Notes under the pieces: model-generated
Seen by the model: only the letters and a program-made list of their open reading frames with translations
What the model was told of the DNA's origin: nothing
Databases searched by the model: none
Assembly: GCA_035559995.1 (NCBI GenBank)
Contig: DATMAM010000033.1
Location: 140,232-204,231 of the forward strand
From: DATMAM01 sp035559995
Lineage (GTDB): Bacteria > Desulfobacterota > Binatia > UBA9968
Reading direction: 5' to 3'
Length of the DNA stretch: 64,000 bases
In this document: one piece after another, positions 7,042-15,542 of the stretch
Layout of the letters: each line of letters opens with the position of its first letter
Numbering within the stretch: the stretch's first letter is position 1
Translations under genes and position numbers: made by a program

Positions 7042-8112
7042 GTGAAGCGGAAGTTCTGGCGAACGAGAAGGGCACTCCTGGGCGCGTTGTCGGCGGCTGT
7101 TTGGATTACCTCGTCGCAAGGAAGCGCTCAGGCCGCGGCATTGGGCAACACGTTCGAGGAGGTCGTGAGGCTTGCGGGTAAAGAAGGCAAGCTTCGGATT
7201 GGCGCGAGCCTCGCCCGGGAAGACGCGGCGATCGTTCTCGAGGCGTTCAATCGAAACTACCCGGCGATCAAGGCGGAGATTGCGCGCACGAGCGGCGTTG
7301 AGCCCGCGGAGCGCGTGCTCAACGAGGCGCTGGCGGGCGTGTGGGAGTACGATCTATACGATGTCCCGGCCGCCCTGCAGCATCGATTCGTCAAGGCGGG
7401 AATTGTCGGCGGGCCGATCGAATGGGCAAAACTTTTTCCCGCGTCGCCAAAAGTTCACTTTAGCCCGGACGGCTATTTCACCGCGGTCGGATTCAATCTC
7501 CGAATCATCGCCTACAATACGGCCCTGGTGCCTCCCGAGCGGGTCCCGAAGAACTGGTCCGATTGCCTGGACCCGTACTGGAAGGGAAAAATGGCGGTCG
7601 ATACCACGCCGCGCTCTTTCGTCGGGCTGTACAAAAGTTGGGGCGAGGCAAAGATTCTCGAGTACGCGCGGCGGATCAAAGACAATCAACCTCTCTGGAA
7701 GAGCGGCCAGTCGGAAGCTTTGGCCCAACTTGCCGCGGGGGAGTTTTCGCTGCTGTGCGGCGCTCACTACGCGAGCATTCACCGCGTGCTCAGGCGCGAT
7801 CCCAAGGCCAGGCTGGCGATGGCGGTGCCGGGCGAGGTGCCCGTCAGCTTGGGGGAGATGATGGCGGTCATGAGGGGAGCGCAAAGCCCGAACGCGGCGG
7901 TGCTCTTTTCCGGTTGGTCCAGCTCGTCGGACGGGCAAAAAATTTATGACCGTCTCGGCAGGGGCTCGCCTTTTGTCCCTGGAACCGAGCAATGGAAGCT
8001 AATGCAAAAAGCCGGGGCGAAGGCGGTATTCGAAGGATGGGATAGAAGCGATTACGAGCCGATCATGTTCAAGAAGATAGCGGCCGTTTGGGGATTCCCC
8101 GTAGGAAAGTAA
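7042..8112 (+). CDS. ABC transporter substrate-binding protein, family 1 (iron/polyamine-type)
   Basis: A 356-residue periplasmic protein. A basic N-terminus plus hydrophobic stretch (RALLGALSAAVWITSS... AQA) forms the signal peptide. The mature part starts LGNTFEEVVRLAGKEGKLRIGAS, the usual opening of the family, with the central hinge pattern FNLRIIAYNTALVPPE and LDPYWKGKMAVD. The GTG at 7042 is chosen because the signal peptide follows at once; the frame is open further upstream. No permease or ATPase gene is adjacent. A second family-1 binding protein follows after 51 bases, so the two may share a transcript. Confidence 0.85.
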   Translation: MKRKFWRTRRALLGALSAAVWITSSQGSAQAAALGNTFEEVVRLAGKEGKLRIGASLAREDAAIVLEAFNRNYPAIKAEIARTSGVEPAERVLNEALAGVWEYDLYDVPAALQHRFVKAGIVGGPIEWAKLFPASPKVHFSPDGYFTAVGFNLRIIAYNTALVPPERVPKNWSDCLDPYWKGKMAVDTTPRSFVGLYKSWGEAKILEYARRIKDNQPLWKSGQSEALAQLAAGEFSLLCGAHYASIHRVLRRDPKARLAMAVPGEVPVSLGEMMAVMRGAQSPNAAVLFSGWSSSSDGQKIYDRLGRGSPFVPGTEQWKLMQKAGAKAVFEGWDRSDYEPIMFKKIAAVWGFPVGK

Positions 8113-8163
8113 GAAATGACGGTTGAGAGCGACGGCAAGCGAACTTGCCGCGAGCGACGCGCA

Positions 8164-9273
8164 ATGAAAGTTCTCAAGTCGCGCTCGATCGGCGCCACGG
8201 CCGTGATTGCGGCTGCGGCCATCGCGAGTCTGGCGCACGCGGACGCGGACTGGCGAGAAGAGTGGCACAGGACTGTCCGCGCCGGAAAACAGGAAGGCAA
8301 GGTTGTCGTCTTTACGTTTCCCGGACTGGAACGCGTGTTCCAGGAATTCGAGAGGAGTTTTCCGGATATCAAGGTTACCGTGGCCGCGCTTCGAGGATCC
8401 GAACGGATCACGAGAATCCTCACCGAAAGGCGCGCCGGAAAGTACCTCGTCGATTTTCTGATCGGCGGGGCCGGCTCGGCGCAATCGGGCTTGCTCAAAG
8501 CAGGCGTTCTCGATCCGATCAAGCCGCTGCTGATGCTGCCCGAGGTGTTGGACTCATCGAGGTGGTGGCGGGGAAGGCACATCTACGCAGACGAAGAGCG
8601 GAAGTACATTTTCTCCTTTGGCGGCTCGCCGGTGCACTATTTCCATTACAACACGACTCTGGTGAATCCGTCTGAGTTTAAGTCCTACTGGGATTTGTTG
8701 CATCCCCGGTGGAAGGGAAAGATCGTGGTTGCCGAGCCGCTTTCGAGCGGAACGTTCGAAATCTTGCAGTTTTTGTACCACCATGACGAGCTGGGTCCAG
8801 AGTTTATAAGACGCTTTCTCACGGAAATGGACCTCGGGGTCACGCGGGACTCGCGCCAGTTCGTGGACTGGCTCGCCCAGGGAAAATATGCCCTGGGCGG
8901 TTTGCAAAATGCCGACCGCATCGAGCTCTGGGCGGCAAAGAAGCAGGGCCTGCCGGTGGACACGTTTGAGCTGGCGAGGTTCAAGGAAGGCGGCTTGATT
9001 GGTCCAGGCGGCAGCAATATCGCTCTCATCAACCGGGCGCCCCATCCCAACGCCGCGGTCGTTTTTGTCAACTGGCTGCTCTCTCGCGAAGGACAGATCG
9101 CCTATCAAAAGTTTGCGCAGGGAGGGCGGAACTCTTTGCGAGTCGATATCCCCAAGGATGATCTACCGCCGCACTCGCGGATCAAACCGGAACTCAAGTA
9201 TGCGATCGCCGATGAAACTAAGGATCCGGAAGCGTTCCGGCGTTTTGTCCACGACGTGTGGAGGAAAAAGTAG
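8164..9273 (+). CDS. ABC transporter substrate-binding protein, family 1
   Basis: This 369-residue exported protein has a signal peptide (MKVLKSRSIGATAVIAAAAI, cleaved near AHA). The typical opening WREEWHRTVRAGKQEGKVVVF follows in the mature part, with hinge motifs YNTTLVNPSEFKSYWDLLHP and the C-terminal signature APHPNAAVVFVNWLLSREGQ. It is a clear paralogue of the genes at 20217 and 29168, sharing the WDL-W-KGK and DWL-x-GK segments. Family members bind ferric ions, polyamines, phosphonates or small carboxylates, and the ligand here is unknown. The ATG at 8164 is preferred to one at 8116 because it starts the signal peptide. Confidence 0.85.
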   Translation: MKVLKSRSIGATAVIAAAAIASLAHADADWREEWHRTVRAGKQEGKVVVFTFPGLERVFQEFERSFPDIKVTVAALRGSERITRILTERRAGKYLVDFLIGGAGSAQSGLLKAGVLDPIKPLLMLPEVLDSSRWWRGRHIYADEERKYIFSFGGSPVHYFHYNTTLVNPSEFKSYWDLLHPRWKGKIVVAEPLSSGTFEILQFLYHHDELGPEFIRRFLTEMDLGVTRDSRQFVDWLAQGKYALGGLQNADRIELWAAKKQGLPVDTFELARFKEGGLIGPGGSNIALINRAPHPNAAVVFVNWLLSREGQIAYQKFAQGGRNSLRVDIPKDDLPPHSRIKPELKYAIADETKDPEAFRRFVHDVWRKK

Positions 9274-9422
9274 GCGGCGGAACGCCGGCGGGCTTCGATC
9301 CCGGGTTCAAAGCGGAAAACGAGCGCCGATCGCAAACGCGGCGGGCCGCAACCAGACACGCCGCGGGCACCGGTGCGCGTTTGGAGTAGGGGCACGATAG
9401 TTCCAAAGGAACGGAGGCGGTT

Positions 9423-10061
9423 ATGTTCGAGATCGGTGGAAAGAAAATACCCGCCACATTGGCGGAGATCGTCGATCCGAAGCGCACGGCGCTGCTTCTC
9501 TGGGATATGGAGCGCGCGATCGCGCCCAACGCTTTCAATTACAAAGAGATCGCGGGGAAACTGAGAGAGCTATCCGCGTTGGCGCGTCAGGTCGGCGTGC
9601 CCGTTTTCTATTCCGTCCAGACCGGATTCGATCTGGTCAAAGAGGAGGCGGGAGTGTGGGTGCGCATAAGGATGAGGCGCGCCAGAGTCTCGGACCCGAG
9701 CGAGCTCCTGAAAGAAAAAGAAGATCCGAGGGGAACAGAAATTGTCGAGGAGCTAAAGCCGCAGCCTCAAGATATCGTCTTCCGCAAAAGGCGCCCCGAC
9801 GGATTTGTCGGCACGGACTTCGACCTCATGCTTCGGAGCAAGGGCACCGGATCGATCGTTATCGGCGGCGTCGCCACAGAAGGCGGTGTGGAAGGTACGG
9901 CCCGGACCGGGCGCAATCTCGGATACGACGTGGTGATTCTTAAGGATTGCGTTGGCTCGAGACATCGCGAGCTGCACGAGATGGCCTTGCGGCTGATGGA
10001 GCAGACGCATTTCGATATCGCCAGTGCAGGCGAAATTGCCGAGATCTGGCGGAAAAAGTAA
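9423..10061 (+). CDS. Isochorismatase-like cysteine hydrolase homologue lacking the catalytic cysteine
   Basis: The 212-residue protein has the isochorismatase/nicotinamidase fold: Asp28 in LLLWDME, Lys121 in FRKRRPDGF, and the cis-peptide region GGVATEGGVEGTAR (148-160). Active members have Cys where Gly154 stands (T-E-G-C-V-E-S-T-A-R). The nucleophile is therefore missing, while Asp and Lys are kept. Either it is inactive or has a binding role, or the chemistry has changed. ACGGAGGCGGTT precedes the ATG. It follows two binding-protein genes, and a hairpin terminator comes directly after its stop. Confidence 0.8.
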   Translation: MFEIGGKKIPATLAEIVDPKRTALLLWDMERAIAPNAFNYKEIAGKLRELSALARQVGVPVFYSVQTGFDLVKEEAGVWVRIRMRRARVSDPSELLKEKEDPRGTEIVEELKPQPQDIVFRKRRPDGFVGTDFDLMLRSKGTGSIVIGGVATEGGVEGTARTGRNLGYDVVILKDCVGSRHRELHEMALRLMEQTHFDIASAGEIAEIWRKK

Positions 10062-10091
10062 ATCGAGCGCGGCGCTTCGACCGCGCTCGAT
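10062..10091 (+). terminator. 11-bp hairpin terminator after the isochorismatase-like gene
   Basis: ATCGAGCGCGG pairs perfectly with CCGCGCTCGAT across an 8-base loop, starting right after the stop codon. A T8 run follows about 23 bases later. It may also serve the converging lipoprotein gene. Confidence 0.55.
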
Positions 10092-10136
10092 CCCTCATCG
10101 AAGCGAAAGCGCCAGCTTTTTTTTGTCAGCACGCTT

Positions 10137-10376
10137 TCAGGCCCGATGACAGTGATAGTGGCCCGAATGATAGTGGCAAAACTCGCGGTCGCGCCGGCGG
10201 TAGTAATCGCGGTCGTAGTATCGCTCGCGGTAACGGCCGTAGTGTCGCGGCGGATCGTAGTCGTAATAATAATAATCCCGGCGCGTGTAGGTGTCGTAGT
10301 GGCATCCTGCGAGAGGGACCAGGAGCGCCGTCAGCAAGCCCCCTAACAAAACGCGTCTCAAGTTTCTCCGCTCCAT
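10137..10376 (-). CDS. Small His/Tyr/Arg-rich lipoprotein, unknown function
   Basis: This 79-residue product has a lipoprotein signal (RRVLLGGLLTALLVPLAGC, lipobox LAGC). The mature part is only about 52 residues and extremely rich in Tyr, Arg, Asp and His (DYYYYDYDPP, RYYDRDYYRRR, CHYHSGHYHCH). The terminal His/Cys cluster could bind metal. The second ATG (10376) is taken because AAGGAGG sits 8 bases upstream of it but only 2 bases from the first. A near-consensus sigma-54 promoter lies about 107 bases upstream. No family is recognised. Confidence 0.65.
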   Translation of the reverse strand: MERRNLRRVLLGGLLTALLVPLAGCHYDTYTRRDYYYYDYDPPRHYGRYRERYYDRDYYRRRDREFCHYHSGHYHCHRA

Positions 10377-10482
10377 TTGCATAGCCTCCTTCGGAGAGTG
10401 TCCTATCTCCGCCGAGAATTTCCCGGACAGAACGCCATAAACGTGAGAGCCGTCCGCGCCCGGGTTTCCCAAGCTCGACGCT

Positions 10483-10497
10483 GCAACGGTCATGCCA
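10483..10497 (-). promoter_or_regulatory. Sigma-54 (-24/-12) promoter for the His/Tyr-rich lipoprotein
   Basis: The minus strand reads TGGCAT-GACCG-TTGCA, nearly the full RpoN consensus including the purine after the -24 block and the A after TTGC. The predicted start near 10471 leaves a leader of about 95 nt. Confidence 0.6.
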
Positions 10498-10655
10498 GCT
10501 AAAAAATCGGCTCGGCTCGAGTTCCGGTGCCGGGCGCGCGGCAGCAAAGGCGTAAAAAAGTTACGGCGGAGAGAAAAAAATTACCGCTCCGGCCCGGCCG
10601 GCCCTGTCGCAAACGCGAAACAAAAAGAGCAAGCCGCGAACGCGCCGCGCGCCAC

Positions 10656-10684
10656 TTGACAACGAGTAGCCGCTGCAGGATAAG
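10656..10684 (+). promoter_or_regulatory. Sigma-70 promoter for the LLM-class oxidoreductase
   Basis: Consensus -35 TTGACA (10656-10661) is followed by a 17-base spacer and GATAAG (10679-10684). It is 50 bases before the start codon. Confidence 0.5.
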
Positions 10685-10734
10685 CGCAGACGTGCCCCGA
10701 AGACGCGCGGCTTCGGGTTCGGAGCTTTGCCGAG

Positions 10735-11736
10735 ATGAAGTTTGGAATCTTTGTTTTTGGCGATAACCATCCTGAGCTCGGCCGCTCGAACAGTGCTTTT
10801 TACGAAGAGACTCTCACGATGGCCGAATGGGCGGAGGAGCTGGGCTTTGTCTCTTTCTGGTTCGGCGAGCACCATTTCTACTGGTACGGAACGCTGCCTT
10901 CGCCGCCGATGTTGATTGCCGCCCTCGGGAGGCGAACCCAGAAAATCAGGCTCGGGCCCGCGGTCAGCGTCCTGCCTTTTCATCACCCGCTCCTCCTCGC
11001 CGAGGAGTATGCGTTTGCCGACAACCTCTGCGGTGGCAGGCTCAATTTCGCGGTCGGCAGCGGCTTTTCGCCGGTCGAATACAGGACGCTGGGGATGTCG
11101 CTGGAAGAGGCGAGAGAAAGATATTGGGAAGCTTTCGCCGTGATCCTGAAGGCGTGGACCGAGGACCCGTTTTGCCACAGCGGGAAGTTTTACCGCATCG
11201 AAAACGGCTCGCTTTACGTGAAACCCGTGCAAAGGCCGCATCCGCCGACCTGGGTGGCGGCTTCAAGCAGCGAGACTCTGGCAAGGGCGGGACGGCTCGG
11301 CTTCCCGATCATGGGAATTCCCTTCGTGCGCTCGAACAGCCTTCGGGAAGTAAAAGAGAAAAACGACCTGTTCAAAGAGTCTTATTTTGGCGCGGGGCAC
11401 ACAACCGAGCCCGATATCATCGTGGCCCTGCACTTCTATCTCGACCCGAACGACGAGCGGGCGGTCGAGCTGGCGCGGCCGTACTTTCACCGGACACTCT
11501 TGTTTCACAAAACCTACCGGCGCCCGGGAAGCAAGATTCCCGATTTCGACGACGTTAGAAACGAGAAGCTCGCGATCTTCGCTTCGCCCGAGCGCGCCGA
11601 GGAGATTCTGCGAGAATACGAGGCGATCGGCGTGACCCACGTGATTTGTATGGTCAACTTCGGCGGCGTCTCGATGCCGGAGGTGCGACGAACCATGGAG
11701 CTCATCGCGCACGAGTTGATGCCCCGGCTCGCTTAG
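10735..11736 (+). CDS. LLM class flavin-dependent oxidoreductase (luciferase-like monooxygenase)
   Basis: A 333-residue bacterial-luciferase-family protein. It starts KFGIFVFGDNHPE and has the typical EHHFYWYG segment, the GRRTQKIRLGPAVSVLPFHHP strand/loop and ADNLCGGRLNFAVGSGF, all family landmarks of the F420/FMN-dependent TIM barrel. Such enzymes use reduced flavin to oxidise or desulfonate small organics. The substrate is not predictable. No flavin reductase gene is adjacent. Its own sigma-70 promoter lies just upstream, and a weak hairpin follows (11761-11801). Confidence 0.88.
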   Translation: MKFGIFVFGDNHPELGRSNSAFYEETLTMAEWAEELGFVSFWFGEHHFYWYGTLPSPPMLIAALGRRTQKIRLGPAVSVLPFHHPLLLAEEYAFADNLCGGRLNFAVGSGFSPVEYRTLGMSLEEARERYWEAFAVILKAWTEDPFCHSGKFYRIENGSLYVKPVQRPHPPTWVAASSSETLARAGRLGFPIMGIPFVRSNSLREVKEKNDLFKESYFGAGHTTEPDIIVALHFYLDPNDERAVELARPYFHRTLLFHKTYRRPGSKIPDFDDVRNEKLAIFASPERAEEILREYEAIGVTHVICMVNFGGVSMPEVRRTMELIAHELMPRLA

Positions 11737-11760
11737 TCAGATGGCGCCGGCTATGCAACG

Positions 11761-11801
11761 AAAGCGAAGGCTGAAGGGGCCGGTTTTGGCCGTCTCGCTT
11801 T
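11761..11801 (+). terminator. Possible terminator after the LLM oxidoreductase gene
   Basis: AAAGCGA (11761-11767) pairs with TCGCTTT (11795-11801), with an inner GGCC/GGCC pairing and T-rich 3' end. The long loop makes it weak. Confidence 0.3.
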
Positions 11802-11957
11802 TGGGGTCCGCGGACTCCGGCGCGGCACCGCTGCGCTTGTCTGCTCCGCCATCGCGCCTCCGGTCGCGGGGGCGGGTCGAATGCGCGCTCAACGCATGGC
11901 GAAGGCGTCGCGGTGGTCGCGCGCGATAAGGAGGAATCAAAAACGGAGGGTCGAACC

Positions 11958-12695
11958 ATGTCCGTGTGGCAACGGGGTGAGGTTTCCATCTATTACGAGA
12001 CCTACGGTTCGGGGTTTCCGTTGTTGCTGATCGCGCCGGGCGGGATGAACTCGGTGATCGAATTTTGGAACCGTTCGGCCTTCAATCCGATGGAAATCTT
12101 CTCGAAACAATACTGGTGCATCGCGATGGACCAGCGCAACGCCGGGCGATCGAAGGGGCCGCTGGAGATGGAGGATCCCTGGGGCAGCTACGCCGGGGAC
12201 CAGCTCGGCCTGATGAATCATTTGGGCATCGAACGATTTCACGTGCTCGGCTGCTGCATCGGCTGCTCCTACGCTTTGAGCCTGATCCAGCGCGCGCCCA
12301 AGCGGGTCGTCGCGGCGGTGCTCGAGCAGCCGATCGGCATCTCCGACGAGAACCGAAACGTCCTCGCTACGAACCTCTACGGCCGCTGGGCCAAGGCGCT
12401 CCCGGAAAAGCGTCCGGAACTCGAGCCGGCGGCGGTGGAAGCGTTTGGCAAGCGCATGTTCGCGGCAAACGACTTTGTGTTCAGCGTCACGCGCGAATTC
12501 GTCAAGAAGTGCCGGACGCCGCTGCTCGTCATGCCCGGCAACAACCTGGACCACCCGCGCGCGATCGGACACGAGATTGCGGCGCTGGCGCCGAACGCGG
12601 AGATGATTCCGGAATGGCGCGAGCCCTCGGATCTCGTGCCGCCGGCGGTTGCGCGGATCAAGAGCTTTCTCGGCGCCCATACGCCCTCAAGCTAG
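11958..12695 (+). CDS. Alpha/beta hydrolase with a cysteine nucleophile position
   Basis: This 245-residue protein has the alpha/beta-hydrolase pattern: oxyanion region LLLIAPGGMN, DQRNAGRSKGP, and the nucleophile elbow HVLGCCIGCSYAL. The elbow (G98-C-C100-I-G102) places Cys100 where most members have Ser, as in dienelactone hydrolases. The usual C-terminal histidine is not evident: the strand-8 region reads PEWREPSDLVPPA. Catalysis may thus be altered. GGAGGG lies 7 bases upstream of the ATG at 11958. It is followed after 57 bases by an amidohydrolase gene, so the two are probably cotranscribed. Confidence 0.82.
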   Translation: MSVWQRGEVSIYYETYGSGFPLLLIAPGGMNSVIEFWNRSAFNPMEIFSKQYWCIAMDQRNAGRSKGPLEMEDPWGSYAGDQLGLMNHLGIERFHVLGCCIGCSYALSLIQRAPKRVVAAVLEQPIGISDENRNVLATNLYGRWAKALPEKRPELEPAAVEAFGKRMFAANDFVFSVTREFVKKCRTPLLVMPGNNLDHPRAIGHEIAALAPNAEMIPEWREPSDLVPPAVARIKSFLGAHTPSS

Positions 12696-12752
12696 CCTCT
12701 CCGCGCAAGGCAAAGAAAAAGGATAGGCCTTTGACATGAGGGACAGAGAGCC

Positions 12753-13904
12753 ATGAAAAACGGCTTTAGGATTTTCGACACAGACACGCACGTCCGGCCC
12801 ACGATCGAGACGCTCGCGCCTTACTTCGACGAGCGCCTGCGGCGGCGCTTGCCGGAGCTCGAGCCGTACAAGCGCGAAAACCGGCGCGACGTCGAGGGAA
12901 TGGTCGTGGGGCGCCATTCCTACGCGTTCGGCGAGCGCGTCGCGTACTCCCGGATGCTGGGCAAGGCGGCGGCGGAGCCAGGCGAGTTCAGGCCGCGGTC
13001 GAAATACATGGGAACCCGCCACGCGACCAGGGGCGCCATCGATGACGATGCGGGCGCGCGGCTCAAGGACATGGACGAAGAAGGCGTGGATGTGCAGTTC
13101 TTGATCGGCGGAGCGGGCTCGACAAGCTCGCTCAACGATCATGAATTCGACGTTGGATTCATGCGCGCTTACAACCGCTATCTCCACGAGTTTTGCGGCG
13201 AAGACCCGCGCCGCCTGAAGGCCGCGCCTCCCGTTCTCCTTACCGCCGTCGACGAGTGCGTCCAGGAGATCAGGCGCTGGGGAAAAGAGCGCTGGATGGT
13301 CGGTATTTTGCCGGAGTCGCGAAACGATATCCCCTTGGACCATCCCGATATGGAGCCGGTCTGGAAGGCGTGCGACGAGCTCGGCCTGGCCGTTGTGTAT
13401 CACAGCCACTACGCGGGCCCGCCCTACTTTCCCGGCTATCTCGATCTGTGGGCGAACGCGTTTCTGGCGCGCTCGGCCGCGCATCCGTGGGGCGCGATGC
13501 GCGCGCTCGGCTCCTTTGTAGGCTCAGGAATCATGGACCGATACAAAAATCTGCGCTTTGGAATCCTCGAAAGCGGCTGCGGCTGGTTGCCGTTCTGGAG
13601 CCGGCGGCTCGACGACCAGGCGGAGTACGTGCTGGGGAGCATTCCTGCGCTCGAGCACAGGATCAGCGACTACCTAACCGGAGGGAGATTTTTTTCCAGC
13701 ATCGAGATGTCCGAAGGCCAGGATATGATCGAGATGGTGATCGATTTCCTCGGCGAGGGCGTGTTGATGTACGCTTCGGACTACCCGCACTTCGAGTGCC
13801 GGTTCCCGAACTCCGTCGACTGCTTTCTAAGCTGGAGCTTGAGCGACAGCCGGCGGCGAAAGCTTCTGTGGGAAAATCCCGTGCGCTTTTACGGCGAGCC
13901 ATAA
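12753..13904 (+). CDS. Amidohydrolase-family protein (ACMSD/LigW-like metal-dependent hydrolase or decarboxylase)
   Basis: A 383-residue amidohydrolase-2 type TIM barrel. The first metal motif is FDTDTHVRP (Asp11-x-His13). A central VVYHSHYAG strand carries further histidine ligands, and the C-terminal metal aspartate is in YASDYPHFE. The MDEEGVDVQFL segment early in the barrel is typical of the aromatic-acid decarboxylase branch. Similar proteins in this window lie at 36134 and 37276. Likely substrates are hydroxylated aromatic or unsaturated carboxylic acids; this is inference. GAGGGACAGAGAGCC precedes the start. Confidence 0.85.
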   Translation: MKNGFRIFDTDTHVRPTIETLAPYFDERLRRRLPELEPYKRENRRDVEGMVVGRHSYAFGERVAYSRMLGKAAAEPGEFRPRSKYMGTRHATRGAIDDDAGARLKDMDEEGVDVQFLIGGAGSTSSLNDHEFDVGFMRAYNRYLHEFCGEDPRRLKAAPPVLLTAVDECVQEIRRWGKERWMVGILPESRNDIPLDHPDMEPVWKACDELGLAVVYHSHYAGPPYFPGYLDLWANAFLARSAAHPWGAMRALGSFVGSGIMDRYKNLRFGILESGCGWLPFWSRRLDDQAEYVLGSIPALEHRISDYLTGGRFFSSIEMSEGQDMIEMVIDFLGEGVLMYASDYPHFECRFPNSVDCFLSWSLSDSRRRKLLWENPVRFYGEP

Positions 13905-14181
13905 GCCGCCGTTGCTGCGGCAGATAGCGGCCGGGCCGGACGCCGCGGCGAAGTTCAAAGCGCAGAGATGGCAAAATCCGAGCCGTGTTCGCGCTCGTTG
14001 ATCGTGTTCGCCGCCACGATCACGATTTAGAGCCGTGATTTGAAGCGTGGCATTTTAGTTTTCATTTTGCACTGAGGCGCTGCAGAGAGCCCGATAGTTT
14101 TCGCGGCGATGATTGGTCGCAGCGGACCTGGGTGTCCGCCCCGATGAGCGTTGAGCAACCGCACGATGCTGGAGGAGCAAC

Positions 14182-15522
14182 ATGGGAAAAACGGAGACGG
14201 CGTTCGCCGATTTCGCGATCAATTTCCCGACGGAAAGAATTCCGCCGGACATTATGCATCTGGCGAAGCGCTGCCTGATGAACTATGCGGGCGTTGCGCT
14301 CTACGCTTCTCTGGATCCGGCGATCGACATCCTGCTGGATCTGTTTAAGGCCGAAGGCGCGGCGCCGGCGGCGAGCGTCATTGGCAAGGATTTCAAGACC
14401 TCCGCGGCGAACGCGGCGCTGGCAAATGGCTTTTTGGGCCATTTCGAGGATTTCGACGACACTCACACGACCGTGATCCATCCAAGCTCGCCGATACTGC
14501 CTGCGGCATTGGCCATCGCCGAGCAGAAAGAGGTGAGCGGGCGGGAGTTGCTTGCGGCTTTTACGATCGGCGTTGAAGTCGCGTGCCGGATCGGCCTGGT
14601 GATCACGGCGCACTTTCGCGAAGGCGCCGAGCACTGGCACATCACGAACACCTGCGGGGTTCTCGGAGCCGCGGCGGCGGCAGGCCGTCTTTTGGGACTC
14701 ACGCAGGAACAGATGGTCTACGCTTTCGCCATTGCCGGGACGCAGGCCTCGGGCGTGCGCGAGGTTTTTGGCTCGATGTGCAAGCCCTTCCACGCGGGCA
14801 AGGCGGCGCAAAACGGCCTGACCTCGGCGATGCTGGCGAAACGGGGTTTCACGGGCACCGACGGCATCTTCGAGGGGCCGCGCGGCCTGGTCGGCGTGAT
14901 GGCGAAAGGCCACGATATCAACGAAGCGACCGAAGATCTCGGGCAGCGCTGGGAACTGCCGGCCAACGGGCTCAAGCCCTACGCCTGCGGACAGGCAAAC
15001 CACGGATTCATCGACGCCGTGCTCGCTCTAAGGAAAAAGCCGGGCGTTACACCCGAGGCGGTAAAGCGCATGCACGGGCGAGTGCGCCAGACGGCGCCGG
15101 CGCTGGTGCGCCGGCGCCATCCGCGGACGGGCCTGGAAGCGAAATTCTGCTACTATCACGCGATGGCCGTCGCGCTCATCGACGGTGAGGCGCTTCCGGC
15201 GCAGTTTACCGACGCGCGCGCGAACGATCCCGCGGTCGCCGAGCTGAGAAATCGGATCGAGGTCAGCGAGGACCCGTCGCTATCGCGGCGCGCCGCTGTC
15301 GTCACTCTCGAACTGAACGACGGGACGGCGTACACTGAGACGGTTCCGTATCCTACGGGCACGCCAGAGAATCCGCAGACCGACGACATGGTGCAAGAGA
15401 AGTTCAAGCGCTTGGCGGCGGCGGTGCTGCCGCCCGAGAGGGTCGCCAGAGCCGCGCGCGCCCTGTGGGAAGTCGATAAGCTTGCGGCCGCGCGGGAGCT
15501 GATGCCGCTCTTGAGCAAGTAA
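14182..15522 (+). CDS. MmgE/PrpD family protein (2-methylcitrate dehydratase/cis-aconitate decarboxylase-like)
   Basis: This 446-residue protein has the family start (FAINFPTERIPPDIMHLAKR), the hallmark HFEDFDDTHTTVIHPS segment, the GSMCKPFHAGKAAQNGL motif with the active-site lysine/histidine region, and the late LKPYACGQANHGFIDAVL segment. Family members dehydrate 2-methylcitrate, decarboxylate cis-aconitate or isomerise iminodisuccinate; many paralogues in catabolic islands are uncharacterised. GGAGGAGCAAC precedes the ATG. It is probably cotranscribed with the CmcJ-like gene that begins 20 bases later. Confidence 0.87.
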   Translation: MGKTETAFADFAINFPTERIPPDIMHLAKRCLMNYAGVALYASLDPAIDILLDLFKAEGAAPAASVIGKDFKTSAANAALANGFLGHFEDFDDTHTTVIHPSSPILPAALAIAEQKEVSGRELLAAFTIGVEVACRIGLVITAHFREGAEHWHITNTCGVLGAAAAAGRLLGLTQEQMVYAFAIAGTQASGVREVFGSMCKPFHAGKAAQNGLTSAMLAKRGFTGTDGIFEGPRGLVGVMAKGHDINEATEDLGQRWELPANGLKPYACGQANHGFIDAVLALRKKPGVTPEAVKRMHGRVRQTAPALVRRRHPRTGLEAKFCYYHAMAVALIDGEALPAQFTDARANDPAVAELRNRIEVSEDPSLSRRAAVVTLELNDGTAYTETVPYPTGTPENPQTDDMVQEKFKRLAAAVLPPERVARAARALWEVDKLAAARELMPLLSK

Positions 15523-15542
15523 GCCGAAAATTGGAGGTTGTC

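Larger units (their letters stand above)
10377..10734. other. Divergent intergenic region carrying two promoters
   Basis: No gene is seen. The left half holds the minus-strand sigma-54 site (10483-10497) for the lipoprotein. The right end holds a sigma-70 promoter (10656-10684) for the flavin monooxygenase gene. Confidence 0.6.
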
